From positions 206,589-270,588 of the forward strand of contig NZ_FNHI01000011.1 of the NCBI RefSeq assembly GCF_900103455.1: a stretch of 64,000 bases of DNA. The letters run 5' to 3'. Shown here piece by piece: positions 43,233-52,645 of this stretch (its first letter is position 1; each line of letters begins with the position of its first letter). A model generated the notes under the pieces. The model did no database searches. It saw nothing but the letters and a program-made list of their open reading frames with translations, and had not been told where the DNA came from. The position numbers and the translations under genes are program-made. This DNA comes from Streptomyces wuyuanensis (GTDB lineage: Bacteria; Actinomycetota; Actinomycetes; Streptomycetales; Streptomycetaceae).

Positions 43233-45485
43233 TCAGACCGCTGCGACGACCTTGTGCTTGTCCGGCGCGGCCGTCGTCGGGGCCGAGCCCTCGGAGGTCT
43301 TCCGCAGACCCTTCAGCAGGATGACCAGAGCCGCACTGATCACCGTTCCCACCAGGATGGCGAGCAGGTAGAGGAACGCGTTGCCGATCAGCGGCACGAC
43401 GAAGATGCCGCCGTGCGGTGCCCGCAGCGTGCACTCGAATGCCATCGACAGTGCGCCGGTGACAGCGCCGCCCGCCATCACCGACGGGATCACCCGCAGC
43501 GGATCGGCCGCGGCGAACGGGATCGCGCCCTCCGTGATGAACGAAGCGCCGAGCACCCAGGCAGCCTTGCCGTTCTCCCGCTCGGCCTTGGTGAACAGCC
43601 TTCCGCGGACCGTCGTGGCCAGTGCCATCGCGAGCGGGGGCACCATTCCCGCCGCCATCACGGCCGCCATCACCTTCAACGAGCCCTCGGTAGGGCTGGC
43701 GAGGCCGCCGACCGCGAAGGTGTACGCGACCTTGTTGAGCGGGCCGCCCAGGTCGAAGCACATCATCAGGCCGAGGATCGCGCCGAGGATGACGGCGTTC
43801 GCGCCGCTGAGGCCGTTGAGCCAGTCGGTGAGGGCCTGTTGGAGCGAGGCGAGCGGCTTGCCGATCACCAGGAACATCAGGAAGCCGACGATCGCCGACG
43901 AGAGCAGCGGGATCACGACGACGGGCATGATGCCCCGCAGCACCGCGGGCACCCTGACCTTCTGGATCGCGAGTACCACGGCGCCGGCGAGGAGTCCTGC
44001 GACCAGGCCGCCGAGGAAACCCGCCTTGATGGTGATGGCGATCGCGCCGCCGACGAAGCCCGGGACGAGTCCGGGGCGGTCGGCCATCCCGTAGGCGATG
44101 TACCCGGCGAGAACGGGGATCAGGAAGCTGAAGGCCAGCCCGCCGATCTGGAAGAGGAGCGCAGCCCAGCTGGACTGGTCGCTCCAGACGAAGGCGTCGG
44201 CGACGGACTTCGCGCCGGCGATCTCGTAACCGCCGATGGCGAAGCCCACCGCGATCAGAAGGCCGCCGGCAGCGACGAACGGGATCATGTAACTGACGCC
44301 GGACATCAGCCACTTGCGGAGCTTGGTTCCGTAGCCCTCACCGGGCTCACCGGCACCTTCGACCGGGGTCGGCCCGGCCGCCCTGGTCGTCACCTCGCCC
44401 CGGGCCGCCTTGTCCCTGGCCTCGGCGATGAGTTCGGCGGCCCGGTTGATCCCGGCCTTCACCCCGACGTCCACGACGGGCTTGCCGTCGAAGCGCTCCT
44501 TGTCCCGTACGGGGACGTCGTGCGCGAAGATCACCGCGTCGGCAGCGGCGACGACACCGGGGTCCAGCCGAGCGAATCCGGCTGAGCCCTGCGTCTCGAC
44601 GGTGACCTCGACCCCCGCCTCCTGCCCGGCCCGCTCGATGGCTTCGGCAGCCATGTAGGTGTGTGCGATGCCGGTGGGGCAGGAGGTGACGGCGACGATC
44701 CGGAAGGGCGAGGCCGAGGGCACTCCCCCGCCCGCCCCGGTGGTCCTCGCCACGCCCGTCTCCGCCGCCTCACCCTCCACGGCACCGTTCCGCCCCGCCC
44801 CGGCACCGGTCTTCGCCGGCCCGGTCTCGGTGGGTACCGTCGCTGCGGGGGCGTTCCCGGCGGCTTCCGCCGCCCCCGCGCCGCCGGGAGCCGATGCGGC
44901 CGAGGTCGCCGCCGCTTCTCCGCTCGATGCCCCTCCTTCGGTCGCCGTCTCCGCGGTCGCAGCCGCAGTCCCAGGGGCAGTCGCGGGGGCAGTCGCAGTC
45001 CCCGGAGCAGTCGCGGTCGCGGGCTCCTCCACCGCCGACGGCTCGACATCTCCGCGGACGAGCGCCGCCGCGTTCGTCGCCGAAGCGGTACCGCGCAGGG
45101 CGGTGGTGAACTCGGGGTCCATCAGCCGCCGGGCGAGGGTCGAGAGGATGGTCAGATGCGCGTCGTCGGCGCCCGACGGCGCGGCTATCAGGAAGACGAG
45201 GTCCGCGGGGCCGTCCGGCGCGCCGAAATCGATGCCGTCGGGGGCCCGTCCGAACGCCAGGGTGGGCTCGGTGACATGCGCGCTGCGGCAGTGCGGGATG
45301 CCGATGCCGCCGTCCAGGCCCGTGGGCATCTGGGCCTCGCGCGCGGCCACATCGGCCAGGAAGCCTTCGAGGTCGGTGACGCGCCCGAGCGCGACCATGC
45401 GCCGGGCGAGCGAACGGGCCGCCTCTTCCTTCGTAGCGGCGGCCAGGTCGAGGTCGACCAGGTCCGCGGTGATCATGTCGCTCAT
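43233..45485 (-). CDS. fruA: PTS fructose transporter IIABC (FruA)
   Basis: This 750-aa single-chain permease imports and phosphorylates fructose to fructose-1-phosphate. The order is IIA (phospho-His in GGIGIPHCRSAHV near residue 65), a ~110-residue Ala/Thr/Gly-rich linker, IIB (phospho-Cys in VTSCPTGIAHTYMAAE), then the IIC membrane domain with eight to ten helices (SGVSYMIPFVAAGGLLIA through AILVGTVISAALV). The ATG overlaps the fruK stop (ATGA). It is the last gene of fruR-fruK-fruA. Confidence 0.96.
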   Translation of the reverse strand: MSDMITADLVDLDLAAATKEEAARSLARRMVALGRVTDLEGFLADVAAREAQMPTGLDGGIGIPHCRSAHVTEPTLAFGRAPDGIDFGAPDGPADLVFLIAAPSGADDAHLTILSTLARRLMDPEFTTALRGTASATNAAALVRGDVEPSAVEEPATATAPGTATAPATAPGTAAATAETATEGGASSGEAAATSAASAPGGAGAAEAAGNAPAATVPTETGPAKTGAGAGRNGAVEGEAAETGVARTTGAGGGVPSASPFRIVAVTSCPTGIAHTYMAAEAIERAGQEAGVEVTVETQGSAGFARLDPGVVAAADAVIFAHDVPVRDKERFDGKPVVDVGVKAGINRAAELIAEARDKAARGEVTTRAAGPTPVEGAGEPGEGYGTKLRKWLMSGVSYMIPFVAAGGLLIAVGFAIGGYEIAGAKSVADAFVWSDQSSWAALLFQIGGLAFSFLIPVLAGYIAYGMADRPGLVPGFVGGAIAITIKAGFLGGLVAGLLAGAVVLAIQKVRVPAVLRGIMPVVVIPLLSSAIVGFLMFLVIGKPLASLQQALTDWLNGLSGANAVILGAILGLMMCFDLGGPLNKVAYTFAVGGLASPTEGSLKVMAAVMAAGMVPPLAMALATTVRGRLFTKAERENGKAAWVLGASFITEGAIPFAAADPLRVIPSVMAGGAVTGALSMAFECTLRAPHGGIFVVPLIGNAFLYLLAILVGTVISAALVILLKGLRKTSEGSAPTTAAPDKHKVVAAV

Positions 45486-46435
45486 CGCGGGCTCCCTTGC
45501 TGGGTGAGTGCGCGGTCCAGGGGGACGTCCGCGGTCACCAGGACCGCGGCGGGATCGAGGTCGGACGGCGTGGGCATCACGCTGCCCGGGAGCTGGACGG
45601 CTGCCGCGCCGTGGGCGACGGCGGCGGTCAGGGCGTCCTCGCCGTCGCCACCTGCGGCGAGGAAGCCGGCCAGGGACGCGTCGCCGGCCCCGACGTCGCT
45701 GCGTACGGCGGCCACGGAGGCGGCTCCGTAGAAGGTCCCGGCGTCGGAGACGAGCAGTTGCCCGTCGGCTCCGAGGCTGGCCAGCACCGCGCCCGCGCCG
45801 AGCGTGCGCAGTTCCTCGGCCGCCTTCACCGCGTCGCCCACGGTCGCCAGCGGACGGCCGACGGCCTCGGCGAGCTCGGCGGCGTTCGGCTTGACCACGT
45901 CGGGCCGCGCCGAGAGCGCGGCCGTGAGGGACGGCCCGGAGGTGTCCAGCGCGACGCGGGCGCCCGACTCATGGGCGCGGGTGACGAGTTCGGCGTACCA
46001 GGACGGAGTCAGGCCACGCGGCAGACTGCCGCAGCAGGCGATCCAGTCGGCCGTGCGGGACTGCGCGCCGACCGTCGAGAGCAGCGCCTGCGACTCGTCC
46101 GGCGTCAGCTCGGGGCCGGGCGCGTTGATCTTCGTCAGGGTGCCGTCGGACTCGGCGAGCGCGATGTTGGAACGAGTCACTCCGGCGATGGGGACGGGGG
46201 CGGTCTCGATGCCCTGGCCGGCCAGGAGTTCCGCTACGAGCGCTCCGGGGGCGCCGCCGAGCGGGAGGACGGCGACGGTCCGGTGCCCGGCCGCCGCGAC
46301 CGCCCGCGACACGTTCACACCCTTGCCGCCGGGGTCCATGCGTTCACCGGTGGCCCGCAGCACATTGCCGCGCTCCAGGCCGGGGATGTCGTACGTCCGG
46401 TCCAGCGAGGGGTTCGGGGTGACGGTGAGAATCAT
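45482..46435 (-). CDS. fruK: 1-phosphofructokinase
   Basis: This 317-aa PfkB-family kinase converts fructose-1-phosphate to the 1,6-bisphosphate. Motifs are ILTVTPNPSLDRTYDIPGLERG at the start, GGKGVNVSRAVAAAG, and the ATP/anion-hole motif VGAGDASLAGFLAA near residue 250 with the catalytic Asp. The ATG at 46435 overlaps the fruR stop, and its stop overlaps fruA, both by ATGA. Confidence 0.96.
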   Translation of the reverse strand: MILTVTPNPSLDRTYDIPGLERGNVLRATGERMDPGGKGVNVSRAVAAAGHRTVAVLPLGGAPGALVAELLAGQGIETAPVPIAGVTRSNIALAESDGTLTKINAPGPELTPDESQALLSTVGAQSRTADWIACCGSLPRGLTPSWYAELVTRAHESGARVALDTSGPSLTAALSARPDVVKPNAAELAEAVGRPLATVGDAVKAAEELRTLGAGAVLASLGADGQLLVSDAGTFYGAASVAAVRSDVGAGDASLAGFLAAGGDGEDALTAAVAHGAAAVQLPGSVMPTPSDLDPAAVLVTADVPLDRALTQQGSPR

Positions 46436-47193
46436 GTGCGTACCACTTCCGTGCCCGCGGCCTCGACGGCCGCGGCGTCCTCGGGGCTGAGCCCGCTGTC
46501 CGTGATGAGCAGGTCGACGTCGGCGAGGTCGGCGAAGCGGGCGAAGTGTTCCTCGCCGTACTTCGCGGAGTCCGCGAGGAGCACGACCCGGCGCGCGGCC
46601 GCGACGAGGGCCCGCTTGACCGCGGCCTCGGCGAGGTCGGGTGTGGTGAGCCCGCCGGCGGCGGAGAACCCGTTCGTTCCGAGGAAGACCACATCGGCCC
46701 GGATCTCCCCGTACGCCCGCAGCGCCCAGGCGTCTACGGCGGCGCGGGTGCGGTGCCGGACGCGGCCGCCGACGAGATGGAGGTCGATGCCGGGGTGGTC
46801 GGCGAGCCGGGCGGCGGCGGGCAGCGCGTGGGTGACGACGGTGAGCGAGCACTCCAGCGGGAACGCGGCGGCCAGTCGTGCCACCGTGGAGCCGGCGTCG
46901 AGGATGACGCTGCCGTCCTCGGGGAGTTCGGCGAGGGCCGCCCGGGCTATGCGGTCCTTCTCGTCGGCGGCGGTCGACTCACGCTCGGCCAGGTCGGGCT
47001 CGAAGTCGAGCCGGCCCGCCGGGATGGCTCCCCCGTGCACCCTGCGCACCAGTCCGGCCCGGTCGAGCGCCTTCAGATCCCGCCGGATGGTCTCGGCGGT
47101 GACCTGGAACTCGTCGGCGAGCGACAGCACCTCGACCCGTCCGCCTTCACGGGCGAGGCGGAGGATCTCCTGCTGGCGCTCTGGTGCGTACAT
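46432..47193 (-). CDS. fruR: DeoR family regulator of the fructose operon
   Basis: This 253-aa DeoR repressor has an N-terminal HTH (RQQEILRLAREGGRVEVLSLADEFQVTAETIRRDLKALDRAGLVRRVHGGA) and a sugar-phosphate-binding isomerase-like C-domain (ILDAGSTVARLA, FLGTNGFSAAGGLTTPDLAEAAVKRA, LADSAKYGEEHF). It is the first gene of the operon, so it is likely autorepressed and relieved by fructose-1-phosphate. Confidence 0.94.
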   Translation of the reverse strand: MYAPERQQEILRLAREGGRVEVLSLADEFQVTAETIRRDLKALDRAGLVRRVHGGAIPAGRLDFEPDLAERESTAADEKDRIARAALAELPEDGSVILDAGSTVARLAAAFPLECSLTVVTHALPAAARLADHPGIDLHLVGGRVRHRTRAAVDAWALRAYGEIRADVVFLGTNGFSAAGGLTTPDLAEAAVKRALVAAARRVVLLADSAKYGEEHFARFADLADVDLLITDSGLSPEDAAAVEAAGTEVVRT

Positions 47194-47238
47194 GCGGGTC
47201 TACTTCCGTTCCATGCCCGAACCTGTGGTTTCCTCGCC

Positions 47239-47267
47239 AGGCTACGCCGCACTTTCCCCAAAGTAAA
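47239..47267 (-). promoter_or_regulatory. Likely fruR-fruK-fruA promoter
   Basis: TTTACT and TAGCCT with a 17-bp spacer read toward fruR, the -10 ending about 45 bp from its start. Spacing is ideal for the principal sigma factor; the hexamers match at 4 of 6 each. The adjoining TGAGTCTGTTTACTTTG stretch is a plausible FruR site. Confidence 0.55.
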
Positions 47268-47470
47268 CAGACTCAGACCCGAAACGGGCACAGTCGGGCG
47301 CCCGTCGGACACGCCTCCCGGAACTCCGGACACCCGGACCGCAGCCGACCGGGCATGTGTCGGGCGCGTCGGGCATGTGGGTGCGCCCGGGCATGTGGGT
47401 GCGCCCGGGCCGTCGCCGCCGCCACGTCCGGGCCTGCACCCGTCGTACGGGCCGGGTCCATGGACGACGA
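47268..47470. repeat. Intergenic region with 18-bp tandem repeat
   Basis: GGGCATGTGGGTGCGCCC occurs twice in tandem (47371-47388, 47389-47406), with a partial relative (GGGCATGTG) at 47351. No gene is seen between the fru promoter and the terminator. Confidence 0.7.
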
Positions 47471-47504
47471 TGGCCCGGCACCGGGTTTCCCCGGGACCGG
47501 GCCA
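47471..47504 (-). terminator. Terminator hairpin after MFS gene
   Basis: TGGCCCGG / CCGGGCCA forms an 8-bp stem about 40 bp past the MFS stop, with an inner CCGGG/CCCGG pairing. Confidence 0.6.
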
Positions 47505-47544
47505 CGCGGGGCGCAAGCCACAGCGCCCCTCGGAGCGGACGGGC

Positions 47545-49137
47545 TCAGTGCGACAGCGCCGGCTGCCGCCGCTCCCCTTCCGTCTCCGCGTCCGCCGCCG
47601 TACCGGAGTCCGCCCCGTAGGCGTGCTCCCCCGTCCGGTCCGCGTCCGCGACCACCGCGCCCTCCAGGTGCTGCCTGGGGCGGGCGGGCAGGGCGAACAT
47701 CATCAGGAAGATCACGGCAAGCACCGCCACGACCCACCACAGCGAGCCCTGGAACGCGTCCGCGAACGCCCGGCCCACCGCGCCCTGCGAGGTCAGCGGC
47801 GCCGCGTCGACCACCGTGAAGAAGACGACCGAGACCAGTCCGAGGCCCAGCGCGTTGCCCATCTGCGCGGTGGTGTTGATCAGCCCGGAGGCCGAGCCCG
47901 CGTGCTCGCGCGGCACGTCCGACAGCACCGCGTCCGTCAGCGGAGCCACGATCAGCCCCATCCCGAGCCCCATGATCACCAGCGGTGCCGTCATCTGCCA
48001 GGGCTCGATGCCCGTGCCGTACCGGCCGGCCTCCCAGATGTAGAGCAGCAGCCCCGCCGCCATGGTCAGCGCACCCGCCTGCAGCACCTTCCGCCCGAAG
48101 CGCGGCACCAGTTTCTGCACGGAGATCCCGGCGGCCAGCGAGACCGCTATGGAGAACGGCACGCCGGTCAGGCCCGCCTTGAGCGGGCTCCAGCCCAGGC
48201 CGATCTGCATGTACAGCGTCCACACCAGGAAGAAGATGCCCAGGACCACACCGAAGGTGAGCTGGACGGCGACACCGGCGGCGAAGCTCTTCACCCGGAA
48301 CAGCGCCAGTTCCACGAGCGGCGAACCGTCCTTGCGCGTCTTGTGGCGCTCGTAGGACACGAACGCGGCGAACACGAGCGGGCTCGCCGCCATGCACAGG
48401 TGGCCCCACAGCGGCCAGCCGAGCTCCCGTCCGCGCGTGAGCGGGTAGATCAGCATCAGCAGTCCGGTGGTCACCAGCGCGACACCGACGAGGTCGAGCC
48501 GGAGCGCCTTCTCGGCACGTGACTCGGTGATGAACTTCCGGCCGAGGACGAGACCCGCGATACCGACCGGAAGATTGATCAGGAAGATCGGCCGCCACTC
48601 CAGGCCGAACAGGTTCCACTGGGTCAGCAGGGCGCCGAGCAGCGGACCGGAGACGGCCCCGAGGCCGACGACCGCGCCGAACATCCCGAAGACCTTGCCG
48701 CGCTCGTGGGCCGGGAAGGTCACATGGACGATCGCGAGGACCTGGGGCACCATCATCGCGGCCATCGCGCCCTGCAGCAGCCGTGAGGCGACCAGCATCT
48801 CGGGCCCGGCGGCCAGTCCGCAGAGTGCCGAGGCGACCGTGAAGCCGCTGATGCCGACCAGGAAGAGCCGCTTGCGGCCGTAGATGTCACCGAGCCGCCC
48901 ACCGGTGATCAGGCCGGCGGCGAAGGCCAGCGCGTAGCCGGCGGTGATCCACTGGATCGCGCCGAACGACGCACCGAGGTCGTGCTCGATCGACGGGATC
49001 GCGATGTTGACGATGGTCACGTCGACCAGGTCCATGAAGGCCGCGGTCATGACGATGGCGAGGGCGGTCCAGCGGCGCCGGCCGGGGTCGGCAGTGTGAT
49101 CGGGAGCCGTATCCGGTACGGCGGCGTGGGAGCTCAT
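47545..49137 (-). CDS. MFS transporter, DHA2 (EmrB/QacA) drug exporter type
   Basis: This 530-aa exporter has 14 predicted helices. Motif A is GGRLGDIYGRKRLFLVGI and motif C-like glycines lie in GAVVGLGAVSGPLLGALL. The first helix carries DLVDVTIVNIAIPSI, typical of DHA2. A ~40-residue charged tail ends the protein. The ATG at 49137 is divergent from a WYL regulator across 63 bp containing a palindrome. Drug or toxic-metabolite efflux is likely. Confidence 0.94.
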   Translation of the reverse strand: MSSHAAVPDTAPDHTADPGRRRWTALAIVMTAAFMDLVDVTIVNIAIPSIEHDLGASFGAIQWITAGYALAFAAGLITGGRLGDIYGRKRLFLVGISGFTVASALCGLAAGPEMLVASRLLQGAMAAMMVPQVLAIVHVTFPAHERGKVFGMFGAVVGLGAVSGPLLGALLTQWNLFGLEWRPIFLINLPVGIAGLVLGRKFITESRAEKALRLDLVGVALVTTGLLMLIYPLTRGRELGWPLWGHLCMAASPLVFAAFVSYERHKTRKDGSPLVELALFRVKSFAAGVAVQLTFGVVLGIFFLVWTLYMQIGLGWSPLKAGLTGVPFSIAVSLAAGISVQKLVPRFGRKVLQAGALTMAAGLLLYIWEAGRYGTGIEPWQMTAPLVIMGLGMGLIVAPLTDAVLSDVPREHAGSASGLINTTAQMGNALGLGLVSVVFFTVVDAAPLTSQGAVGRAFADAFQGSLWWVVAVLAVIFLMMFALPARPRQHLEGAVVADADRTGEHAYGADSGTAADAETEGERRQPALSH

Positions 49138-49159
49138 GCCGAAGAAGCTAGGGCCGATA

Positions 49160-49178
49160 TAGGACAGGTCACGTCCTA
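49160..49178. promoter_or_regulatory. TAGGAC-N7-GTCCTA palindrome between MFS and WYL genes
   Basis: A perfect 6-7-6 inverted repeat lies in the 63-bp divergent gap, 22 bp from each start. It is the best operator candidate for the adjacent HTH-WYL regulator. Confidence 0.7.
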
Positions 49179-49200
49179 GAAGCCTGGCAGTCTGACTCCC

Positions 49201-50163
49201 ATGACAGACACGCCGGCACGACTGCTGAATCTGCTGTCTCTGCTCCAGACGCCACGCGAGTGGCCGGGCAGCGAGCTCGCCGAACGGCTTCAGGTCAGCC
49301 CGCGCACGATCCGCCGGGACATCGAGCGGCTGCGCGACCTCGGCTATCCCGTCGAGGCGACGAAGGGCGCGGTGGGCGGGTACCGGCTCGTCGCGGGCGC
49401 CGCGATGCCGCCGCTGCTCCTCGACGACGAGGAGGCCGTCGCGATCGCCGTGGGGCTGCGGGCGGGCGCCGGCCACGCCATCGAGGGCGTGGACGAGGCT
49501 TCCGTACGGGCCCTGGCCAAGCTGGAACAGGTGCTGCCGGCCCGGCTGCGCCACCGCGTGTCCAGCCTCCAGAACGCGACGATCCCGCTCACCCGCGGCG
49601 ACGGAGCCACCGTCGACCCGCGCATCCTCACCGCCCTCGCGGCGGCCGTGACCGGGCGGGAGCGACTGCGCTTCGGCTACCGCTCCGGGGAGGGCGCGGA
49701 GTCGAAGCGGCTGGTCGAGCCGTACCGGCTGGTCTCGACCGGGCGGCGGTGGTACCTGCTGGCATACGACCTCGGGCGCGAGGACTGGCGGACGTTCCGC
49801 GTCGACCGGGTCCGCGACCCGTTCGCGACCGGCGCCCGCTTCACACCGCGCGAGCTGCCGACGGGAGGCGACGCGGCGGAGTTCTTCTCCGCCTCCATGG
49901 CCCGCAACCAGCCCGAACTGGCGCTGGACATCAGTTTCGCGGCACCGGCGGAACGCGTATCCTCCCGGCTCCCCGGCTACCTCGGCACACCGGAGCCGAC
50001 GGGGCCCGACACCTGTCGGCTGCGCAGCCGCTCCCAGGACTCACTGGAGTGGATCGCGCTGCGGCTGGCCCTGGTCGACTGCGAGTTCACCGTCCACGGC
50101 CCGCCGGCCCTCTCCGAGCACCTCAAGGAGATGGGCGCGCGTCTTGCGCGGGCCGGCGGCTGA
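49201..50163 (+). CDS. HTH-WYL domain transcriptional regulator (YafY-like)
   Basis: This 320-aa regulator has an N-terminal HTH_11 (ARLLNLLSLLQTPREWPGSELAERLQVSPRTIRRDIERL) then a WYL domain (LRFGYRSGEGAESKRLVEPYRLVSTGRRWYLLAYDLGREDWRTFRVDR) and a WCX-type C-terminus. WYL domains sense ligands or nucleic acids. The divergent MFS exporter is the probable target. Confidence 0.94.
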   Translation: MTDTPARLLNLLSLLQTPREWPGSELAERLQVSPRTIRRDIERLRDLGYPVEATKGAVGGYRLVAGAAMPPLLLDDEEAVAIAVGLRAGAGHAIEGVDEASVRALAKLEQVLPARLRHRVSSLQNATIPLTRGDGATVDPRILTALAAAVTGRERLRFGYRSGEGAESKRLVEPYRLVSTGRRWYLLAYDLGREDWRTFRVDRVRDPFATGARFTPRELPTGGDAAEFFSASMARNQPELALDISFAAPAERVSSRLPGYLGTPEPTGPDTCRLRSRSQDSLEWIALRLALVDCEFTVHGPPALSEHLKEMGARLARAGG

Positions 50164-50332
50164 GCGGTAGGCAGCGGACGAGCGGGAGGAGCGGTTCGCC
50201 GCCCCGCGGGCCGAGGTTCGCCGTACACCGAGGCCGTACACCGGTGCCGTACACAGAAGGGGCCGGGGCGTCGGTCGGAAGTGCCGCCGCTCGGCCGAGG
50301 GCCGCCGCTCGCCGGAGGGGCGGGGCGGAGAA

Positions 50333-50369
50333 GACCCCGGCACCGGGGGGGGGGAAGGGTGCCGGGGTC
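50333..50369 (-). terminator. Terminator hairpin after hrdD
   Basis: A perfect 12-bp stem (GACCCCGGCACC / GGTGCCGGGGTC) encloses a loop with a run of ten G (50345-50354). It lies 38 bp past the hrdD stop and 170 bp past the convergent WYL gene. Confidence 0.75.
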
Positions 50370-50407
50370 GTTCGGGGGACGTTCAGGGGCGCGTGCCCCC
50401 GCCGTCG

Positions 50408-51409
50408 TCATGCCGCTTCGTCGAAGCCCGTGTCACGGGCCATCCGCTTCAGCTCCAGCAGAGCGTGCTTCTCGATCTGCCTGATGCGCTCGCGCGTGAG
50501 GCCGTGCTCCTTGCCGACCTCGGTCAGCGTGCGCTCACGGCCGTCCTCGATGCCGTACCTCATCCGGATGATCGACGCAGTGCGGTGGTCGAGGCGGTCG
50601 ATGAGGTCGTCGAGCTCCTCGCTGCGCAGCAGCGTCAGCACGGACTGCTCCGGGGACACCGCGGAGGTGTCCTCCAGCAGATCGCCGAACTGCGTCTCGC
50701 CCTCGTCGTCCACGGACATGTTGAGCGAGACCGGGTCGCGGGCCCAGTCCAGCACGTCCGTGACGCGCTCGGGAGTCGAGCCCAGTTCCTCGGCCACCTC
50801 GGCCGGCTCGGGCTCGCGGCCGTGCTCGCGGTTGAACTCGCGCTGCACCCGCCGGATCCGGCCCAGCTCCTCGACCAGGTGGACGGGAAGCCGGATCGTA
50901 CGGGACTGGTCCGCAATGGACCGGGTGATGGCCTGGCGGATCCACCACGTGGCATACGTGGAGAACTTGAAGCCCTTCGTGTAGTCGAACTTCTCCACCG
51001 CCCTGACCAGGCCGGCGTTGCCCTCCTGGATCAGGTCGAGCAGTGGCAGGCCACTGCGCGGATAGCGCCGCGCGACGGCCACCACCAGGCGGAGGTTCGA
51101 CTTGATGAAGATGTCCTTCGCGCGCTCGCCCGCGGCGACAAGTGCCTCGAGCTCCTCGCGTGAGGCACCGGCCGCGTCGCTCTCCACCTCGCCCTCGAGG
51201 ATCTGCCGAGCGTAGACGCCCGCCTCGATCGTCTGGGAGAGCTCGACCTCCTTGGCGGCATCCAGCAGCGGCGTACGAGCGATCTCGTCGAGGTACATGC
51301 CGACCAGATCGCGGTCGGCGATCTCCCCGCTCGTGGAACGAACGCTGTCTGCTCCATCGGCCCCGGTCCCCTTGGCGGACTTACGACGGGCGACGGCACG
51401 GGTTGCCAT
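50408..51409 (-). CDS. hrdD: RNA polymerase sigma factor HrdD
   Basis: This 333-aa group 2 sigma factor is very like the HrdD sequence of other Streptomyces (MATRAVARRKSAKG opening). Region 1.2 is DLVGMYLDEIARTPLL, 2.2-2.4 is SNLRLVVAVARRYPRSGLPLLDLIQEGNAGLVRAVEKFDYTKGFKFSTYATWWIRQAI, region 3 is PVHLVEELGRIRRVQREF, and 4.2 is TLTEVGKEHGLTRERIRQIEKHALLEL. It lacks the long acidic N-terminus of HrdB. A SigR-type promoter sits 62-88 bp upstream. It is dispensable for growth in S. coelicolor. Confidence 0.95.
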   Translation of the reverse strand: MATRAVARRKSAKGTGADGADSVRSTSGEIADRDLVGMYLDEIARTPLLDAAKEVELSQTIEAGVYARQILEGEVESDAAGASREELEALVAAGERAKDIFIKSNLRLVVAVARRYPRSGLPLLDLIQEGNAGLVRAVEKFDYTKGFKFSTYATWWIRQAITRSIADQSRTIRLPVHLVEELGRIRRVQREFNREHGREPEPAEVAEELGSTPERVTDVLDWARDPVSLNMSVDDEGETQFGDLLEDTSAVSPEQSVLTLLRSEELDDLIDRLDHRTASIIRMRYGIEDGRERTLTEVGKEHGLTRERIRQIEKHALLELKRMARDTGFDEAA

Positions 51410-51812
51410 GCGTGCTCCCTTGCTGAGTAGGTCGCGACACCTTTCCAGGTGCCCTGCATCCGACGGAAACAACGACTGGAATCCGGACAGAATTCCCACG
51501 GGTGCATAGATTTTTGTGATCTTGCAGTACCCTGCCCCCGCTCCGGGGCGGATCCGTGCCGCCGGCCCCCTGACGCTCACATCGCGGGCGCAGGTCAGAG
51601 GCTCTCCTCGCCACCGCATCCCCCACCCGTGAAGACGACGCGGGCCGCGCTCCTGGTTGCTCCGTATACCCAGAAGGCCCGGATCATTCCGCCACTCGGC
51701 CGATCCCCGGGCCCCGACCACCGCTGCGCGGCCACCCCGACGCGCCCTCCGCGCGGCGGCCACCGCGACGCGACCGATCGCGGGCCGTCACCCGCCGCGC
51801 GTCGGCGGTCGT
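51410..51812. other. 403-bp hrdD upstream region
   Basis: This gap between hrdD and the dioxygenase gene holds the SigR promoter and, farther upstream, no credible gene. The frame continuing from hrdD to 51763 is an unlikely extension. Confidence 0.5.
51471..51497 (-). promoter_or_regulatory. SigR-type promoter of hrdD
   Basis: GGGAAT-N18-GTT reads toward hrdD (GGGAAT at 51497-51492, GTT at 51473-51471), an exact fit to the Streptomyces SigR consensus GGAAT-N18-GTT. It is known that hrdD in S. coelicolor has a SigR-dependent promoter, so oxidative (disulphide) stress should induce it. Confidence 0.85.
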
Positions 51813-52622
51813 TCAGCCGAACTGGACCGACCGCTTGGCCAGCCCCATCCAGAACCCGTCGATGACGCTGCGCCCGTTCGGCAGGTCCCCCCCGGAGGCG
51901 CCCAGGGTCACGAACAGCGGTGCGAAGTGCTCCGTACGCGGATGGGCGAGCCTGCCGGCCGGCGCCCTGTGCTCGAAGTCCAGCAGGGCGTCCACGTCCG
52001 CGGCGGCCAGCGCCCGCTGCCCCCAGTCGTCGAACTCGGCCGACCAGCCGGGCACTCCCGCCTGCCGCAGCGCCGCCAGGTTGTGGGTGAAGAACCCGCT
52101 GCCGACGATCAGCACACCCTCGTCGCGAAGCGGCGCCAGCCTGCGCCCGATCTCCATGAGCCGCCGCGGATCGAGCGTCGGCATGGACACCTGGAGCACG
52201 GGGATGTCGACACCGGGGAACATCTCGACGAGGGGGACGTAGGCCCCGTGGTCGAGGCCCCGGTCCGGGACGTCCTGCACGGGCATGCCCGGGGCGCGCA
52301 GCAGCTTGCGCACGGACTCGGCGAGCGCCGGTGCGCCGGGGGCCTCGTACCGGACCCGGTAGTAGCGCTCGGGGAATCCCCAGAAGTCGTACACGAGCGG
52401 AACGGTCCGCGTCGCACCGATGGCGAGGGGGGCCTCTTCCCAGTGGGCGGAGATCACGAGGATCGCCGTGGGCCTGGGCAGGGACGCCGACCACGCGGCG
52501 AGTTCGCCGGGCCAGACCGGGTCGTCGGCGAGGGGCGGGGCGCCGTGCGAGAGATAGAGCGCAGGCATCCGTTCCACAGGAGTCGCGGCGTCGATGGCGC
52601 CTGCGGTGTCGGCAGCGTTCAC
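51813..52622 (-). CDS. DODA-type extradiol ring-opening dioxygenase
   Basis: This 269-aa member of the LigB/4,5-DOPA dioxygenase (YgiD) family has metal-site motifs YLSHGAPPLADDP near the N-terminus, ISAHWEEAPLAIG, DHGAYVPLVEMFP and IVGSGFFTHNL, giving the expected His ligands. It may open catechol rings using Fe(II) or Zn. The GTG at 52622 follows GGGAGG by seven bases; an ATG at 52637 would overlap that site. It is divergent from a MarR gene. Confidence 0.92.
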   Translation of the reverse strand: MNAADTAGAIDAATPVERMPALYLSHGAPPLADDPVWPGELAAWSASLPRPTAILVISAHWEEAPLAIGATRTVPLVYDFWGFPERYYRVRYEAPGAPALAESVRKLLRAPGMPVQDVPDRGLDHGAYVPLVEMFPGVDIPVLQVSMPTLDPRRLMEIGRRLAPLRDEGVLIVGSGFFTHNLAALRQAGVPGWSAEFDDWGQRALAAADVDALLDFEHRAPAGRLAHPRTEHFAPLFVTLGASGGDLPNGRSVIDGFWMGLAKRSVQFG

Positions 52623-52645
52623 CCGGAAGCCTCCCATGAGGACGA

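Noticed and set aside
49260..50984. Long plus-strand frame across the WYL gene and hrdD
   Set aside because: It is out of frame with two clear genes and shows Arg/Gly/Ala bias typical of shadow frames.
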